Assembly (NCBI RefSeq): GCF_003259185.1
Contig: NZ_QGMP01000001.1
Span: 1,426,001-1,490,000 of the forward strand
Direction: 5' to 3'
DNA: 64,000 bases
Source of the DNA: Isoalcanivorax indicus
GTDB taxonomy: Bacteria; Pseudomonadota; Gammaproteobacteria; Pseudomonadales; Alcanivoracaceae
In this document: one piece after another, positions 1-8,309 of the stretch
How the letters are laid out: every line of letters begins with the position of its first letter
How positions within the stretch are numbered: position 1 is the stretch's first letter
Program-made: the position numbers and the translations under genes
The notes under the pieces: generated by a model
What the model was told of the DNA's origin: nothing
Seen by the model: the letters and a program-made list of their open reading frames with translations, nothing else
Databases searched by the model: none

Positions 1-2
1 CC

Positions 3-722
3 GAGCCGGTGTCCATCGAAGGCGAAGACATCGAGCAGTACCTGGGGGTACGCAAGTACAGCTTCGGCCGTGCCGAGGAACAGGATCAGATCGGTCAGGT
101 CACAGGGCTGGCCTGGACCTCTGTCGGCGGCGAACTGCTGACCATTGAAGGGGTCTCTACCCCGGGTAAGGGGCTGGTGACCATGACCGGCTCCCTGGGC
201 GATGTCATGCAGGAGTCGATCCGGGCGGCCTATACGGTGGTCAAGAGTCGTGCTCGCACGCTGGGTATCCGTCGTCGGCAACTGGAACGGAACGATTTCC
301 ATATTCATGTGCCTGAAGGAGCAACACCGAAGGATGGTCCCAGCGCCGGTGTCGCCATGTGTACGTCACTGGTGTCGGTCCTGACGGGTATTCCGGTCAA
401 GGCGGAAGTGGCGATGACCGGCGAGATCACCCTGCGTGGCCAGGTGCTGCCCATTGGCGGCCTCAAGGAAAAGCTGCTTGCGGCGCATCGGGGTGGTATC
501 CGTACGGTACTGATTCCCCAGGAAAATGAACGTGATCTGAAGGAAATTCCGGAGAACATCAAGTCGTCGCTCGATATTCGTCCGGTAAAATGGATCGACC
601 AGGTTCTCGAAGTGGCACTCCAGCATATGCCGACGCCACTGAGTGAAGCCGAGGTGGAGGAAGAGATCGCCACCGCGGAAGATGGGAAGAAAGGTGACAC
701 TGATCGAGTCAGCACCCATTGA
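3..722 (+). CDS. lon: ATP-dependent protease Lon, C-terminal part (5' end outside window)
   Basis: Only the C-terminal proteolytic domain of a Lon protease is present; the reading frame is open from the window edge, and the LON and AAA+ domains lie upstream. The segment includes GLAWTSVGGELL, the catalytic serine in the PKDGPSAG motif, and the catalytic lysine in GGLKEKLLAA, the Ser-Lys dyad of the S16 family. The C-terminus runs into an acidic tail (EAEVEEEIATAED), as is common in housekeeping Lon. It is followed by hupB, the classical lon-hupB order. A second, complete Lon-family gene lies at 35318-37702, so this is one of two Lon proteins and, by position, the housekeeping one. It degrades misfolded and regulatory proteins in the cytoplasm. 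Confidence 0.96.
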   Translation, partial: EPVSIEGEDIEQYLGVRKYSFGRAEEQDQIGQVTGLAWTSVGGELLTIEGVSTPGKGLVTMTGSLGDVMQESIRAAYTVVKSRARTLGIRRRQLERNDFHIHVPEGATPKDGPSAGVAMCTSLVSVLTGIPVKAEVAMTGEITLRGQVLPIGGLKEKLLAAHRGGIRTVLIPQENERDLKEIPENIKSSLDIRPVKWIDQVLEVALQHMPTPLSEAEVEEEIATAEDGKKGDTDRVSTH

Positions 723-734
723 CAAGTGAAGTTT

Positions 735-755
735 TTTGCTGAATTGATCAGCAAA
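735..755. other. 8-bp dyad downstream of lon
   Basis: TTTGCTGA and TCAGCAAA form a perfect 8-bp stem with a 5-nt loop 12 bases after the lon stop. No T-run follows on the + strand, so it is not a textbook terminator in the lon direction. It may be an mRNA 3'-end stabiliser or a weak terminator between lon and hupB. Confidence 0.45.
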
Positions 756-788
756 TGTAAATGCTCGGACTCTCTGGAGGCCGCTTTC

Positions 789-817
789 TTGACGGGTTTC
801 AGGCCCGTTGGTATAAA
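789..817 (+). promoter_or_regulatory. Sigma-70 promoter of hupB
   Basis: TTGACG (789-794) and TATAAA (812-817) are separated by exactly 17 bases, an almost ideal sigma-70 promoter about 70 bases before hupB. The spacer contains a 5-bp dyad, ACGGG (792-796) and CCCGT (804-808), which could be a repressor or architectural site. Transcription would start near 824 and leave a leader of about 60 nt. Confidence 0.8.
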
Positions 818-886
818 GTCGGCTTCCATATCAGGGACGTGACGAGCGCTCCAGTGAAGAACGGGAAATCATAAAAGGGGATTTTC

Positions 887-1159
887 GTGAACAAATCAGA
901 ACTGATCGATGCAATTGCAGCTGCAGCAGATATTTCCAAAGCTGACGCCGGCCGCGCACTGGACGCTACCGTGGACGCCATCACCAAGGCGCTCAAGGGT
1001 GGTGACAGCGTGTCACTGGTAGGTTTTGGTACCTTCGCCGTGAAGAAGCGTGCCGAGCGAGAAGGTCGTAACCCGCAAACGGGCCAGACCATCAAGATCG
1101 CGGCCGCTAACGTGCCGGGCTTCAAAGCCGGCAAGGCCCTCAAGGACGCGGTGAACTGA
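887..1159 (+). CDS. hupB: DNA-binding protein HU-beta
   Basis: 90-residue nucleoid protein of the HU/IHF family, which dimerises and bends DNA non-specifically. The N-terminal helices ([20 protein letters not shown]), the [21 protein letters not shown] region containing the DNA-binding arm, and the C-terminal [14 protein letters not shown] are typical of HU. Length equals the family norm. The start is a GTG at 887, preceded by AAAAGGGG at a suitable distance; no ATG fits. It follows lon, has its own promoter at 789-817, and is followed after only 10 bases by tRNA-Asp, so the tRNA may be co-transcribed. Confidence 0.97.
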   Translation: MNKSELIDAIAAAADISKADAGRALDATVDAITKALKGGDSVSLVGFGTFAVKKRAEREGRNPQTGQTIKIAAANVPGFKAGKALKDAVN

Positions 1160-1169
1160 GTCGTGTACG

Positions 1170-1246
1170 GGAGCGGTAGTTCAGTTGGTTAGAATACCGG
1201 CCTGTCACGCCGGGGGTCGCGGGTTCGAGTCCCGTCCGCTCCGCCA
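1170..1246 (+). tRNA. tRNA-Asp (GTC)
   Basis: 77 nt including an encoded CCA. Acceptor GGAGCGG pairs with CCGCTCC; D-loop TTCAGTTGGTTAGAA; anticodon GTC at 1204-1206 in CTGTCAC; T-loop GGTTCGAGTCC. It is nearly identical to the Escherichia coli tRNA-Asp as I remember it. It starts 10 bases after the hupB stop and is followed by a terminator. Confidence 0.98.
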
Positions 1247-1250
1247 ACAG

Positions 1251-1283
1251 AAAAGCGTATCCTTGACGGGGTGCGCTTTTTTG
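1251..1283 (+). terminator. Rho-independent terminator after tRNA-Asp
   Basis: AAAAGCG (1251-1257) pairs with CGCTTTT (1274-1280), and the stem runs into a T-run. It closes the hupB-tRNA-Asp unit before ppiD. Confidence 0.75.
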
Positions 1284-1332
1284 TTTGAGGCCTGGCGTTG
1301 GGCCTGGTACTGAATAATTCGGAGAATACACA

Positions 1333-3249
1333 ATGCAGGGGTTCAGGCGATTCTTGCGCGGTCCGGCAGGCAAGGTCCTGTTGGCGGCGATTATCCTGCC
1401 GTTCGTGGTGTCCGCCTTTTATGGCTACTTCACCGGCGGAGGGGGCGGCGACGTGGTCGCCAAGGTAGAGGGTAATTCCATCACCCGCGCGGCGGTCAAC
1501 AACCGCGTACAACAGGTGCGCCAGAATGTGCGTGCCCAGGCGCCGGATATTGATCCGGACATGCTCGACAATTTCGTCAATGCCAGCATGGTGTTGCAGG
1601 GCATGATCAACGAGGTGCTGATGATCAGCGCCGCTCGCGACGCCGGTTTGCGTGTCTCCGAGGAGCAGGCCGCGCGCGAAATCACCCGCACGCCCGACTT
1701 CCAGGATCCACAGACCGGACGTTTCTCGCAGCAGGTGTTCGAGCGCACCGTGCGCAGCATCGGCCAGTCCCCGCGCGGCTACATCGCCGCTCTGCGCGAG
1801 CAGATGGTGCTGGACCAGTTCCGCAGCGGCATCGAAGACACCGAGTTTGCCTTGCCCTATGAACTGGCTGAAATGCGCCGTCTGGGTGAGCAGCGTCGCG
1901 ATGTGCGCTATATCCGCGTCAGCGCGGATGCTCTGCGCAGTGAATTCGAGATCAGTGACGAGCAGGTGACAGCGTTCTACGAGGCCAATGCCGACGAGTT
2001 CGTTCGCCCGCCGCACTACCAGGTCGAGTACCTGTTGCTGGATCGCAGCGATTTCATGCAGGGCATCAGCTTCTCCGAGGAAGAAATCCGCGAGGAGTAC
2101 AGTGTCCGCCGCGAGATGATCGAGCGTGCCGCTTCCAGCGCCGAGCGCCGTCGTATATCGCATATCCTGCTGACCGGCAGCGATGCTGAGTCCCGCGCCG
2201 AAGCACTGCGCGAGCAACTGGCCGACGGCGCCGACTTCGCCGCACTGGCGGCCGATGCCTCGGCCGACGCGGCCACGGCGTCTGCGGGCGGTGATCTGGG
2301 TACGGTTGCGCGAGGCGACCTGCCTGAGGAGATGGAGACAGCGGCGTTTTCCCTGGCCGAGGGCGAGGTGTCCTCGCCTGTGGCCAGTGACGCCGGGGTG
2401 CACCTGATCAAGGTCACGCGCATCCAGCGCCGTGAGCTGCCTGGTTTTGCCGAGATGCGCGACAATATCGAGCAGGACATGAAATCGGCCCAGGCTGAAG
2501 CCGAGCTTAACGAGCGCGTGATGCGTCTTGAAGAGCTGGCCTTCGAACACCCGGATCTGCAGGTGCCTTCCGAAACGCTGGAGCTGACGTTGCGCCGCAC
2601 CGGCTTCTTCTCGCTCGATAATCCGGAGGGCATTGCCCGCGAGCAGGCCGTGCGTGCCGAGCTGAACAATCCGGCGGTGCGCGAGCGTGGTCAGAACAGC
2701 CGCCTGATCGAGTTGAGCCCGACCCGTTATGCGGTAGTTCGCGTTGCCGACTCGCAACCGGCGGAGCCGATTCCGCTGGCAGAAGTGCGTGACCGTATCG
2801 TGCGCCGCTTGCAGCTGCGTGAGGCCTACGAGCGCATCGAGGCCATGCTGGCCGAGGGCGAGTCGACTCTGGCCGAGGGCGGCGATCTGGATGCCCTGGC
2901 AGCGCTGTGGCAGCGTGATGTGAGCACGGCGTCCGATCTGGAGCGTGGCGCCAGCAATCCCGATCGGGAACTGGTTGATCGCGCCTTCCGTTTGCCGCGT
3001 CCGGCTGATGAGGGCGAGCGGCCGCTGGAGATCATCCGTCTGGGCAATGGCGACCTGGCGGCACTGTCTCTGGATGCGGTGCGGGATGGTGACCCTGAAG
3101 GTCTGACGCCGGAACAGACGGCACAGGCGTTGGCGCAGCTGGGCGAGATGGAAGGCGAGCGCAGCTTCCGCCACACCGTGGCCTGGCTCCGCGAAAGCGG
3201 CAAGATTCGCCAGTACCCGGAACGGCTGGCAGGCAACGACGTCGAATAA
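1333..3249 (+). CDS. ppiD: Periplasmic peptidyl-prolyl isomerase/chaperone PpiD
   Basis: 638 residues, close to the usual 620-640 of PpiD. A short cytoplasmic N-terminus is followed by one membrane anchor (about residues 14-33, VLLAAIILPFVVSAFYGYF), a SurA-like N-terminal chaperone region, and a parvulin (PpiC) domain at about 273-362, from RRRISHILLTGS to AGVHLIKV. The protein is anchored in the inner membrane with its bulk in the periplasm, near the Sec translocon, where it helps newly exported outer-membrane proteins. Gene order hupB-tRNA-ppiD-fabI matches Pseudomonas. The ATG at 1333 puts the anchor at the N-terminus. A strong terminator follows. Confidence 0.93.
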   Translation: MQGFRRFLRGPAGKVLLAAIILPFVVSAFYGYFTGGGGGDVVAKVEGNSITRAAVNNRVQQVRQNVRAQAPDIDPDMLDNFVNASMVLQGMINEVLMISAARDAGLRVSEEQAAREITRTPDFQDPQTGRFSQQVFERTVRSIGQSPRGYIAALREQMVLDQFRSGIEDTEFALPYELAEMRRLGEQRRDVRYIRVSADALRSEFEISDEQVTAFYEANADEFVRPPHYQVEYLLLDRSDFMQGISFSEEEIREEYSVRREMIERAASSAERRRISHILLTGSDAESRAEALREQLADGADFAALAADASADAATASAGGDLGTVARGDLPEEMETAAFSLAEGEVSSPVASDAGVHLIKVTRIQRRELPGFAEMRDNIEQDMKSAQAEAELNERVMRLEELAFEHPDLQVPSETLELTLRRTGFFSLDNPEGIAREQAVRAELNNPAVRERGQNSRLIELSPTRYAVVRVADSQPAEPIPLAEVRDRIVRRLQLREAYERIEAMLAEGESTLAEGGDLDALAALWQRDVSTASDLERGASNPDRELVDRAFRLPRPADEGERPLEIIRLGNGDLAALSLDAVRDGDPEGLTPEQTAQALAQLGEMEGERSFRHTVAWLRESGKIRQYPERLAGNDVE

Positions 3250-3270
3250 GTGGTTGGTCGCTTGAAGAAA

Positions 3271-3295
3271 AAGCCCCGCTTGCGGGGCTTTTTTT
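3271..3295 (+). terminator. Rho-independent terminator of ppiD
   Basis: AAGCCCCGC (3271-3279) and GCGGGGCTT (3282-3290) form a GC-rich stem followed by seven or more T (from 3289), 21 bases after the ppiD stop. Confidence 0.93.
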
Positions 3296-3362
3296 GTGGG
3301 CGCTCATGCACGGCTATGTGGTTCGCTGGGAGGCCGGTCCGTTCGGGAGGTTTGGTGGTGAT

Positions 3363-3481
3363 GGCCCTCGGGGGGCGGGTAAGGGTTTTCTGGACACGCC
3401 GCAAGTACATCCATGTAGGCTCTCGTTCGGCATCCATGCCTCTCGAAGGTCCAGAAAACCCTTACCCGCCCCCCGAGGGCC
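3363..3481 (+). repeat. Long hairpin repeat, copy 1
   Basis: Arms 3363-3395 and 3449-3481 are exact reverse complements over 33 bases (start GGCCCTCGGGGGGCGGG, end TTTTCTGGAC). They are separated by a 53-base loop that contains GGCTCTCGTTCGGCATCC. A shorter match (GTGA with one mismatch) extends the arms outward. The same loop core occurs in inverted orientation at 28047-28165 and, more diverged, at 27742-27854. No U-run follows, so it is not a simple terminator; it resembles a dispersed non-coding palindromic repeat. Confidence 0.9.
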
Positions 3482-3573
3482 GTCACGCGCAGCCCTATCT
3501 TCAAGCGGGCAGATGGCCGACGGTGTTGTTCCTCCAGCACGCGCTATCACCACTGAACGCAGAATCTCGCACC

Positions 3574-3686
3574 GGCGTTGAGGCGGGGTGCGCCCTGTAG
3601 GGACATCTTTGCCCAGGGATGGGCAAAGAAAGAGCGCCCATGGACGGCTTGAGCGGTCCCGGAAGGGCGTACCCCGCCTCAACGCC
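3574..3686. repeat. Inverted repeat element of a second type
   Basis: Arms 3574-3596 and 3664-3686 are complementary over 23 bases with one mismatch (core GTTGAGGCGGGG / CCCCGCCTCAAC). Nested inside is a perfect 8-bp hairpin, CTTTGCCC (3607-3614) and GGGCAAAG (3621-3628). It resembles a dispersed repeat, but no second copy lies in this window. Confidence 0.75.
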
Positions 3687-3712
3687 TCCCCGCTGGAGGG
3701 GCAGGAGTTCGG

Positions 3713-4513
3713 TTACTCCTCTTCAATCACACCTGACATGGCCGAGGTATTGGCCCCCGCATCCACATAGGTGATTTCGCCCGTGATGCCGGAGGCCAGA
3801 TCGGAGCACAGGAAGGCCGCTACATTGCCGACTTCCTCGATGGTTACATTGCGACGCAACGGTGCCTTGTTGGCGTTGTGGTCAAGCATGCTGCGGAACT
3901 TCTTGATGCCCGAAGCCGCCAGCGTGCGGATCGGCCCGGCAGAAATGCAATTTACCCGAATGCCTTCCGGGCCCAGGCTGGCCGCCAGGTAGCGCACACT
4001 GGCTTCCAGGCTGGCCTTGGCCATACCCATGACGTTGTAGTTGGGCACGGTCTGCTGCGACGCATGATAGCTCAGCGTCAGCAGACTGCCGTTGCGGCCC
4101 TTCATCATCGCGTGGCCAGCCTTGGCCAGTGCGACGAAGCTGTAGCTCGAAATGTCGTGGGAGATATGGAATCCCTCGCGGGTCGCCACCTCGACAAAGT
4201 TGCCGTCCAGTTCACTGGCCGGGGCGAAGCCCACGGCGTGGATGATGCCGTCCAGACCATCCCAGTGCTTGCCCAGTGAGGCGAACACGGCATCGATTTC
4301 TGCATCGCTGGCCACGTCACAGGGAAAACACAGCTCCGGGCGACCACCGAATGCGTTGGCGGCCTTTTCCACGCGGGTCTTGAGTTTGTCGTTCTGGTAG
4401 GTGAAAGCGAGTTCGGCGCCTTCGCGGTGCATGGCTTCGGCGATGCCCCAGGCGATGGATTTGGTGCTGGCGATACCGACGATCAGATAACGTTTACCGG
4501 CAAGAAAGCCCAT
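3713..4513 (-). CDS. fabI: Enoyl-[acyl-carrier-protein] reductase (NADH) FabI
   Basis: 266 residues (E. coli FabI has 262). It performs the last reduction of each fatty-acid elongation round in the cytoplasm. The N-terminal nucleotide-binding segment is [19 protein letters not shown]. The catalytic Tyr-x6-Lys is Y159/K166 in [14 protein letters not shown], and a second conserved Tyr is Y149 in LTLSYHA. The start at 4513 is preceded by AAGAGGAACCACC; a frame extension to 4588 is open but lacks a ribosome-binding site and family similarity. It lies downstream of the Yej transporter on the same strand, as in Pseudomonas, with a 93-base gap that holds a small dyad. It is the classical triclosan-target type, and G95 in HAVGFAP corresponds to the triclosan-site glycine. 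Confidence 0.96.
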   Translation of the reverse strand: MGFLAGKRYLIVGIASTKSIAWGIAEAMHREGAELAFTYQNDKLKTRVEKAANAFGGRPELCFPCDVASDAEIDAVFASLGKHWDGLDGIIHAVGFAPASELDGNFVEVATREGFHISHDISSYSFVALAKAGHAMMKGRNGSLLTLSYHASQQTVPNYNVMGMAKASLEASVRYLAASLGPEGIRVNCISAGPIRTLAASGIKKFRSMLDHNANKAPLRRNVTIEEVGNVAAFLCSDLASGITGEITYVDAGANTSAMSGVIEEE

Positions 4514-4567
4514 GGTGGTTCCTCTTGAAAGCGATCTGGGGGCAATGTAGCGGAAAGCTGCGGCGGC

Positions 4568-4584
4568 TGCATTGCTCAAATGCA
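4568..4584 (-). promoter_or_regulatory. Dyad upstream of fabI, possible operator
   Basis: TGCATT (4568-4573) and AATGCA (4579-4584) are perfect reverse complements separated by 5 bases, 55 bases before the fabI start. A 17-bp dyad in a promoter region is compatible with a regulator site, but I recognise no specific factor. It may also be chance. Confidence 0.3.
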
Positions 4585-4606
4585 ACAAATTCCACCCGGA
4601 GCCGGC

Positions 4607-6205
4607 TCAGCTCAGGGCATGGACCCGGGTGGAAAAGGCGGCCTCAATCAGGGTGCGAGTATAGAGGTGTTGCGGATCGCGGAAGATGGCCTCTGTGGGG
4701 CCTTGCTCCAGCGCCTTGCCGTCGCGCATGACCACCAGCTGGTGGCTGATGGCACGGACCAGCTTCAGGTCGTGGCTGATGAAGATATACGACAGCCCGT
4801 GACGTTCCTGCAGATCGCGCAGCAGTTCCAGGACCTGATGCTGGACGCTGCGGTCCAGTGCAGAGGTGGGTTCATCCAGAATCAGCAGTTCGGGTCGCAG
4901 GATCAGGGCGCGGGCAATGGCGATCCGCTGGCGTTGGCCGCCGGAAAACTCGTGCGGGTAGCGGTGTTGCCAGTCGGCGGGCAAGCCGACTTCCCCCAGG
5001 ATGGTGGCGACTTCGGCGGCGCGTTCGGCGGCCTTCATGTCGGGGCGGTGCACCTGTAAACCCTCCCCGATGATCTGGCCTACGGTCATGCGCGGGTTCA
5101 GCGTGCCCCAGGGGTCCTGGAAGACGACTTGCAGGCGCGCGCGCCAGGGGGTCATGGCGCGGCGGTCCAGCGGGTCAAGGCGAGCGCCGTCCATCTCGAT
5201 CTCACCGCGGCTTTCGATCAGGCGCAATATTGCCATGGCCAGGGTGGATTTGCCGCTGCCGCTTTCGCCCACGATGCCGAGGGTTTCGCCACGACGGACC
5301 AGGGTGTCCACACCGTCCACGGCGCGGAACCAGCTCTTGCTGCCGAAGAAGCTTTTCGGCCCCTGCCGGAACCAGACGCGTAAATCCCGGGTACGCAGGT
5401 GCTCGGGGCGTGTTGCATCGGGGATCGGCGGTGTGCCGCCGGGTTCGGCGGCAAGCAGGTGACGGGTGTAATCGGCGGCGGGAGCCTGCATGACCTGAGC
5501 GGTAGGGCCCTGTTCGACGATCTGGCCGCGATGCATGACCGCAACATCCTCGGCGTAACGGCTCACCAGACCCAGATCATGGGTAATCAGCAATACCGCC
5601 AGGCCCATCTCCTGCTGCAGCTGTTTGATCAGATCCAGGATGCCGGCCTGCACGGTCACGTCCAGCGCGGTGGTGGGCTCGTCGGCAATCAGCACGGTGG
5701 GGTCATTGGCCAGCGCCATGGCGATCATGACGCGCTGCCGCTGGCCGCCGGACAGCTGGTGCGGGTAGCGGCCCAGCAGGGTCTCGGGTTTTGGCAGGTG
5801 TACCTTGTCCAGCAGGGCCAGTACGCGCTTGCGGGTGGCGCTGCGGCTCAGGCCCTGATGCACGGCGATGCTTTCGCCGATCTGTTTTTCCACCGTGTGC
5901 AAGGGGTTCAGGGCGCTCAGGGGTTCCTGGAAGATCATGCCGATACGGCCGCCGCGCAGGCCGCGCAACTGCTGTTCGTTCAGATGCAGTATGTCGCGAT
6001 CTTCGAAGGTCATGGCGCTGGCGCTGACCTGGGCTTGCGGCGGCAGCAGGCGCAGCAGGGAGAGGGCGGTCACGGATTTGCCGGACCCGGATTCCCCGAC
6101 CAGCGCCAGCATGCGTCCGGCATGCAGGGTCAGGGATACCTGATCCACCACCGGATCGCCGGTGCCGAAGCGGACGCTGAGGTTTTCGATCTGCAGTCGG
6201 CTCAT
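4607..6205 (-). CDS. yejF: Oligopeptide/microcin-type ABC transporter, double ATPase (YejF)
   Basis: 532 residues with two fused ABC ATPase domains. The first has Walker A GESGSGKS near residue 36, signature [14 protein letters not shown] and Walker B VLIADEP. The second has [15 protein letters not shown] near residue 315, signature [15 protein letters not shown] and [12 protein letters not shown]. The layout is that of YejF, whose single chain powers the heterodimeric permease YejBE. Its ATG overlaps the yejE stop by 4 bases. It is the last transport gene of a five-gene - strand run, yejA-yejA-yejB-yejE-yejF. In enterobacteria YejABEF imports peptides, including microcin C. Confidence 0.92.
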   Translation of the reverse strand: MSRLQIENLSVRFGTGDPVVDQVSLTLHAGRMLALVGESGSGKSVTALSLLRLLPPQAQVSASAMTFEDRDILHLNEQQLRGLRGGRIGMIFQEPLSALNPLHTVEKQIGESIAVHQGLSRSATRKRVLALLDKVHLPKPETLLGRYPHQLSGGQRQRVMIAMALANDPTVLIADEPTTALDVTVQAGILDLIKQLQQEMGLAVLLITHDLGLVSRYAEDVAVMHRGQIVEQGPTAQVMQAPAADYTRHLLAAEPGGTPPIPDATRPEHLRTRDLRVWFRQGPKSFFGSKSWFRAVDGVDTLVRRGETLGIVGESGSGKSTLAMAILRLIESRGEIEMDGARLDPLDRRAMTPWRARLQVVFQDPWGTLNPRMTVGQIIGEGLQVHRPDMKAAERAAEVATILGEVGLPADWQHRYPHEFSGGQRQRIAIARALILRPELLILDEPTSALDRSVQHQVLELLRDLQERHGLSYIFISHDLKLVRAISHQLVVMRDGKALEQGPTEAIFRDPQHLYTRTLIEAAFSTRVHALS

Positions 6206-7230
6206 TGCAGGTATTTCCTCGGGTCGAAGGCATCGCGCACCGCTTCACCGATAAAGATCAGCAGTGACAGCAGGAACGCCAGGGACACGAAGGCACTGAT
6301 GCCCAGCCAGGGGGCGTGCAGGTTGGCCTTGCCCTGACCCAGCAGCTCGCCCATGGAAGGGGAGCCGGGCGGCAGGCCAAAGCCGATGAAGTCCAGGGTG
6401 GTGAGCATGATGATGGCGCCGTTGAGGATGAAGGGCACAAACGTCAGGGTGGCGACCATGGCGTTGGGCAGCATGTGCCGCCACATGATGGTGGGTGTGG
6501 GCACCCCCAGGGCCTTGGCGGCGCGCACATAATCCATGTTGCGGCAGCGCAGGAATTCGGCGCGCACCAGATCGACGAGCGACATCCATGAAAACAGCAG
6601 CATGATCAGCAGCAACCACCAGAAATTCGGGGTCACGAAACTGGAGATGATGATGATCAGGTAGAGGATCGGCATGCTCGACCAGATTTCCAGAAAGCGT
6701 TGGCCAGCCAGGTCAATCCAGCCGCCGAAGTAGCCCTGGATGGCGCCCACGGCGATGCCGATAACGCTGCTGGCAAAGGCGAGTATCAGACCGAACAGCA
6801 CCGAGGTGCGGAAGCCGTAGATGATCCGCGCCAGCACATCGCGTCCCTGATCATCGGTGCCAAGCCAGTTTTCGCCAGAAGGCGGTGCAGGGGAGGGTAC
6901 GGTGAGATCATAGTTGATGGTGCTGTAGCTGAAACGGATCAGCGGCCAGATCATCCAGCCGTCGTCTTCGATCAGCTCGCGAACGAAGGGGTCGCGGTAG
7001 TTGGTTTCCGTTTCGAACATGCCGCCAAAGGTGGTCTCGGGATAGCTGTGCAGCACCGGTAAATAGAAGTTGCCCTGGTAGCTCACCAGCAGCGGCTTTT
7101 CGTTGGCGATGAGTTCGGCGCCCATGCAGATGACGAACACGGCCGCGAAGATCCACAGCGACCAGTAGCCGCGACGGTTGGCCTTGAAGGTCTGCCACTG
7201 GCGCTGGTGTACGGGATTACTGAAGACCAT
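6202..7230 (-). CDS. yejE: Peptide ABC transporter permease YejE
   Basis: 342-residue inner-membrane permease of the DppC/OppC family. An N-terminal cytoplasmic helix and first membrane segment (WSLWIFAAVFVICMGAEL) are followed by a periplasmic stretch and the binding-protein-dependent permease domain with several helices. The coupling-loop region is RAAKALGVPTPTIMWRHMLP. The sequence LGTDDQGRDVLARIIYG is typical of YejE/DppC. It overlaps yejB by 1 base and yejF by 4 bases, so translation is coupled. Confidence 0.92.
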   Translation of the reverse strand: MVFSNPVHQRQWQTFKANRRGYWSLWIFAAVFVICMGAELIANEKPLLVSYQGNFYLPVLHSYPETTFGGMFETETNYRDPFVRELIEDDGWMIWPLIRFSYSTINYDLTVPSPAPPSGENWLGTDDQGRDVLARIIYGFRTSVLFGLILAFASSVIGIAVGAIQGYFGGWIDLAGQRFLEIWSSMPILYLIIIISSFVTPNFWWLLLIMLLFSWMSLVDLVRAEFLRCRNMDYVRAAKALGVPTPTIMWRHMLPNAMVATLTFVPFILNGAIIMLTTLDFIGFGLPPGSPSMGELLGQGKANLHAPWLGISAFVSLAFLLSLLIFIGEAVRDAFDPRKYLQ

Positions 7231-8309
7231 CAGTTGTCCCTCCGCTCGAAGTCGATGCGAGGGTCCACCAGCACATAGGTCAGGTCGCTGATCAGCTTCA
7301 GCACCAGCCCGATCAGGGTAAAGATGAACAGGGTGCCGAAGACCACCGGGTAATCGCGGCTGATCACGGCTTCAAAGCCGAGCAGGCCGAGTCCGTCAAG
7401 GGAGAAGATATATTCGATCAGCAGCACGCCGGTGAAGAAGACGCCGACAAAGGCAGCCGGGAAGCCGGCAATGATGATGAGCATGGCGTTGCGGAACACA
7501 TGGCGGTAGAGCACCTGGTTTTCCGTCAGCCCCTTGGCGCGGGCGGTCTGCACATACTGCTTGCTGATTTCATCGAGGAACGAGTTCTTGGTGAGCATGG
7601 TCAGGGTGGCGAAGTTGCCGATGACGATGGCAATCGTGGGCAGGGTAATATGCCAGAAGTAATCGAGAATCTTGCCGCCAAAGGTCAGTTCCTCAAAGTT
7701 ATCCGAGGTCAGGCCACGCAGCGGGAACCAGTCCAGGTAGCTGCCGCCGGCAAACAGCACTACCAGCAGAATGGCGAACAGGAAGCTGGGAATGGCGTAG
7801 CCGACAATGATCAGGCTGCTGCTCCAGACATCGAAGGGAGAGCCGTGGCGCACGGCCTTGCGGATGCCCAGCGGGATCGAGACCAGATAGGTGATCAGCG
7901 TGCTCCACAGCCCCAGCGAGATGGATACCGGCAAGCGTTCGCGTACCAGTTCCACCACGCTGCGGTCGCGATAGTAGGATTCGCCGAAGTCGAAGCTGGC
8001 GTAGTTGCGGATCATCAGCCAGAAGCGCTCGTGGGCGGGCTTGTCGAAGCCGTACATCTTCTGAATGCGCTCCAGCAGCTCGGGGGGCAATCCCTGGGAG
8101 CCGCGATAGCCGCCTTCACCGCTGCCGACGAAATCGGCCCGGCTCCCGGCAAACTGACCGCCGGTGCTGCTTTCGATGCCGCGCAGTTCGGCCACCATGC
8201 GCTCTACCGGGCCGCCGGGGGCGGCCTGAACGATGATGAAGTTCAGCAACAGGATGCCGAACAGGGTGGGAATGATCAGCAGCAGCCGACGCGCAATATA
8301 GCGACTCAT
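7230..8309 (-). CDS. yejB: Peptide ABC transporter permease YejB
   Basis: 359 residues. The N-terminus [20 protein letters not shown] is the usual first membrane helix of DppB/OppB-type permeases. The coupling loop is [22 protein letters not shown], followed by C-terminal membrane helices. A hydrophilic periplasmic insert (about residues 35-85) is typical of YejB. It overlaps yejA by 4 bases and yejE by 1 base. Confidence 0.93.
   Translation of the reverse strand: MSRYIARRLLLIIPTLFGILLLNFIIVQAAPGGPVERMVAELRGIESSTGGQFAGSRADFVGSGEGGYRGSQGLPPELLERIQKMYGFDKPAHERFWLMIRNYASFDFGESYYRDRSVVELVRERLPVSISLGLWSTLITYLVSIPLGIRKAVRHGSPFDVWSSSLIIVGYAIPSFLFAILLVVLFAGGSYLDWFPLRGLTSDNFEELTFGGKILDYFWHITLPTIAIVIGNFATLTMLTKNSFLDEISKQYVQTARAKGLTENQVLYRHVFRNAMLIIIAGFPAAFVGVFFTGVLLIEYIFSLDGLGLLGFEAVISRDYPVVFGTLFIFTLIGLVLKLISDLTYVLVDPRIDFERRDN

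Larger units (their letters stand above)
3296..3712. other. Gene-free interval with two palindromic elements
   Basis: 417 bases between the convergent ppiD and fabI genes. It holds a hairpin element (3363-3481) and a second inverted repeat of another type (3574-3686). The remaining bases (3296-3362, 3482-3573, 3687-3712) show nothing I can assign. Several reading frames of 60-200 codons cross it, but they read through the hairpin arms and have no ribosome-binding sites or family resemblance. Confidence 0.7.

Noticed and set aside
1189-3174. A 661-codon open frame on the - strand opposite ppiD
   Set aside because: It runs antisense over ppiD and across tRNA-Asp; composition is His/Gln/Arg-rich shadow sequence typical of high-GC antisense frames, with no ribosome-binding site.
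2826-3437. Apparent protein starting MDAEREPTWMYLRRVQK over the hairpin at 3.4 kb, and a similar frame at 28091-28330
   Set aside because: Both read through the same repeat family, so their similarity reflects the DNA repeat, and the downstream parts are unrelated.
3250-3770. Several 60-120-codon frames between ppiD and fabI
   Set aside because: They overlap the terminator and palindromic repeats and lack ribosome-binding sites and family features.
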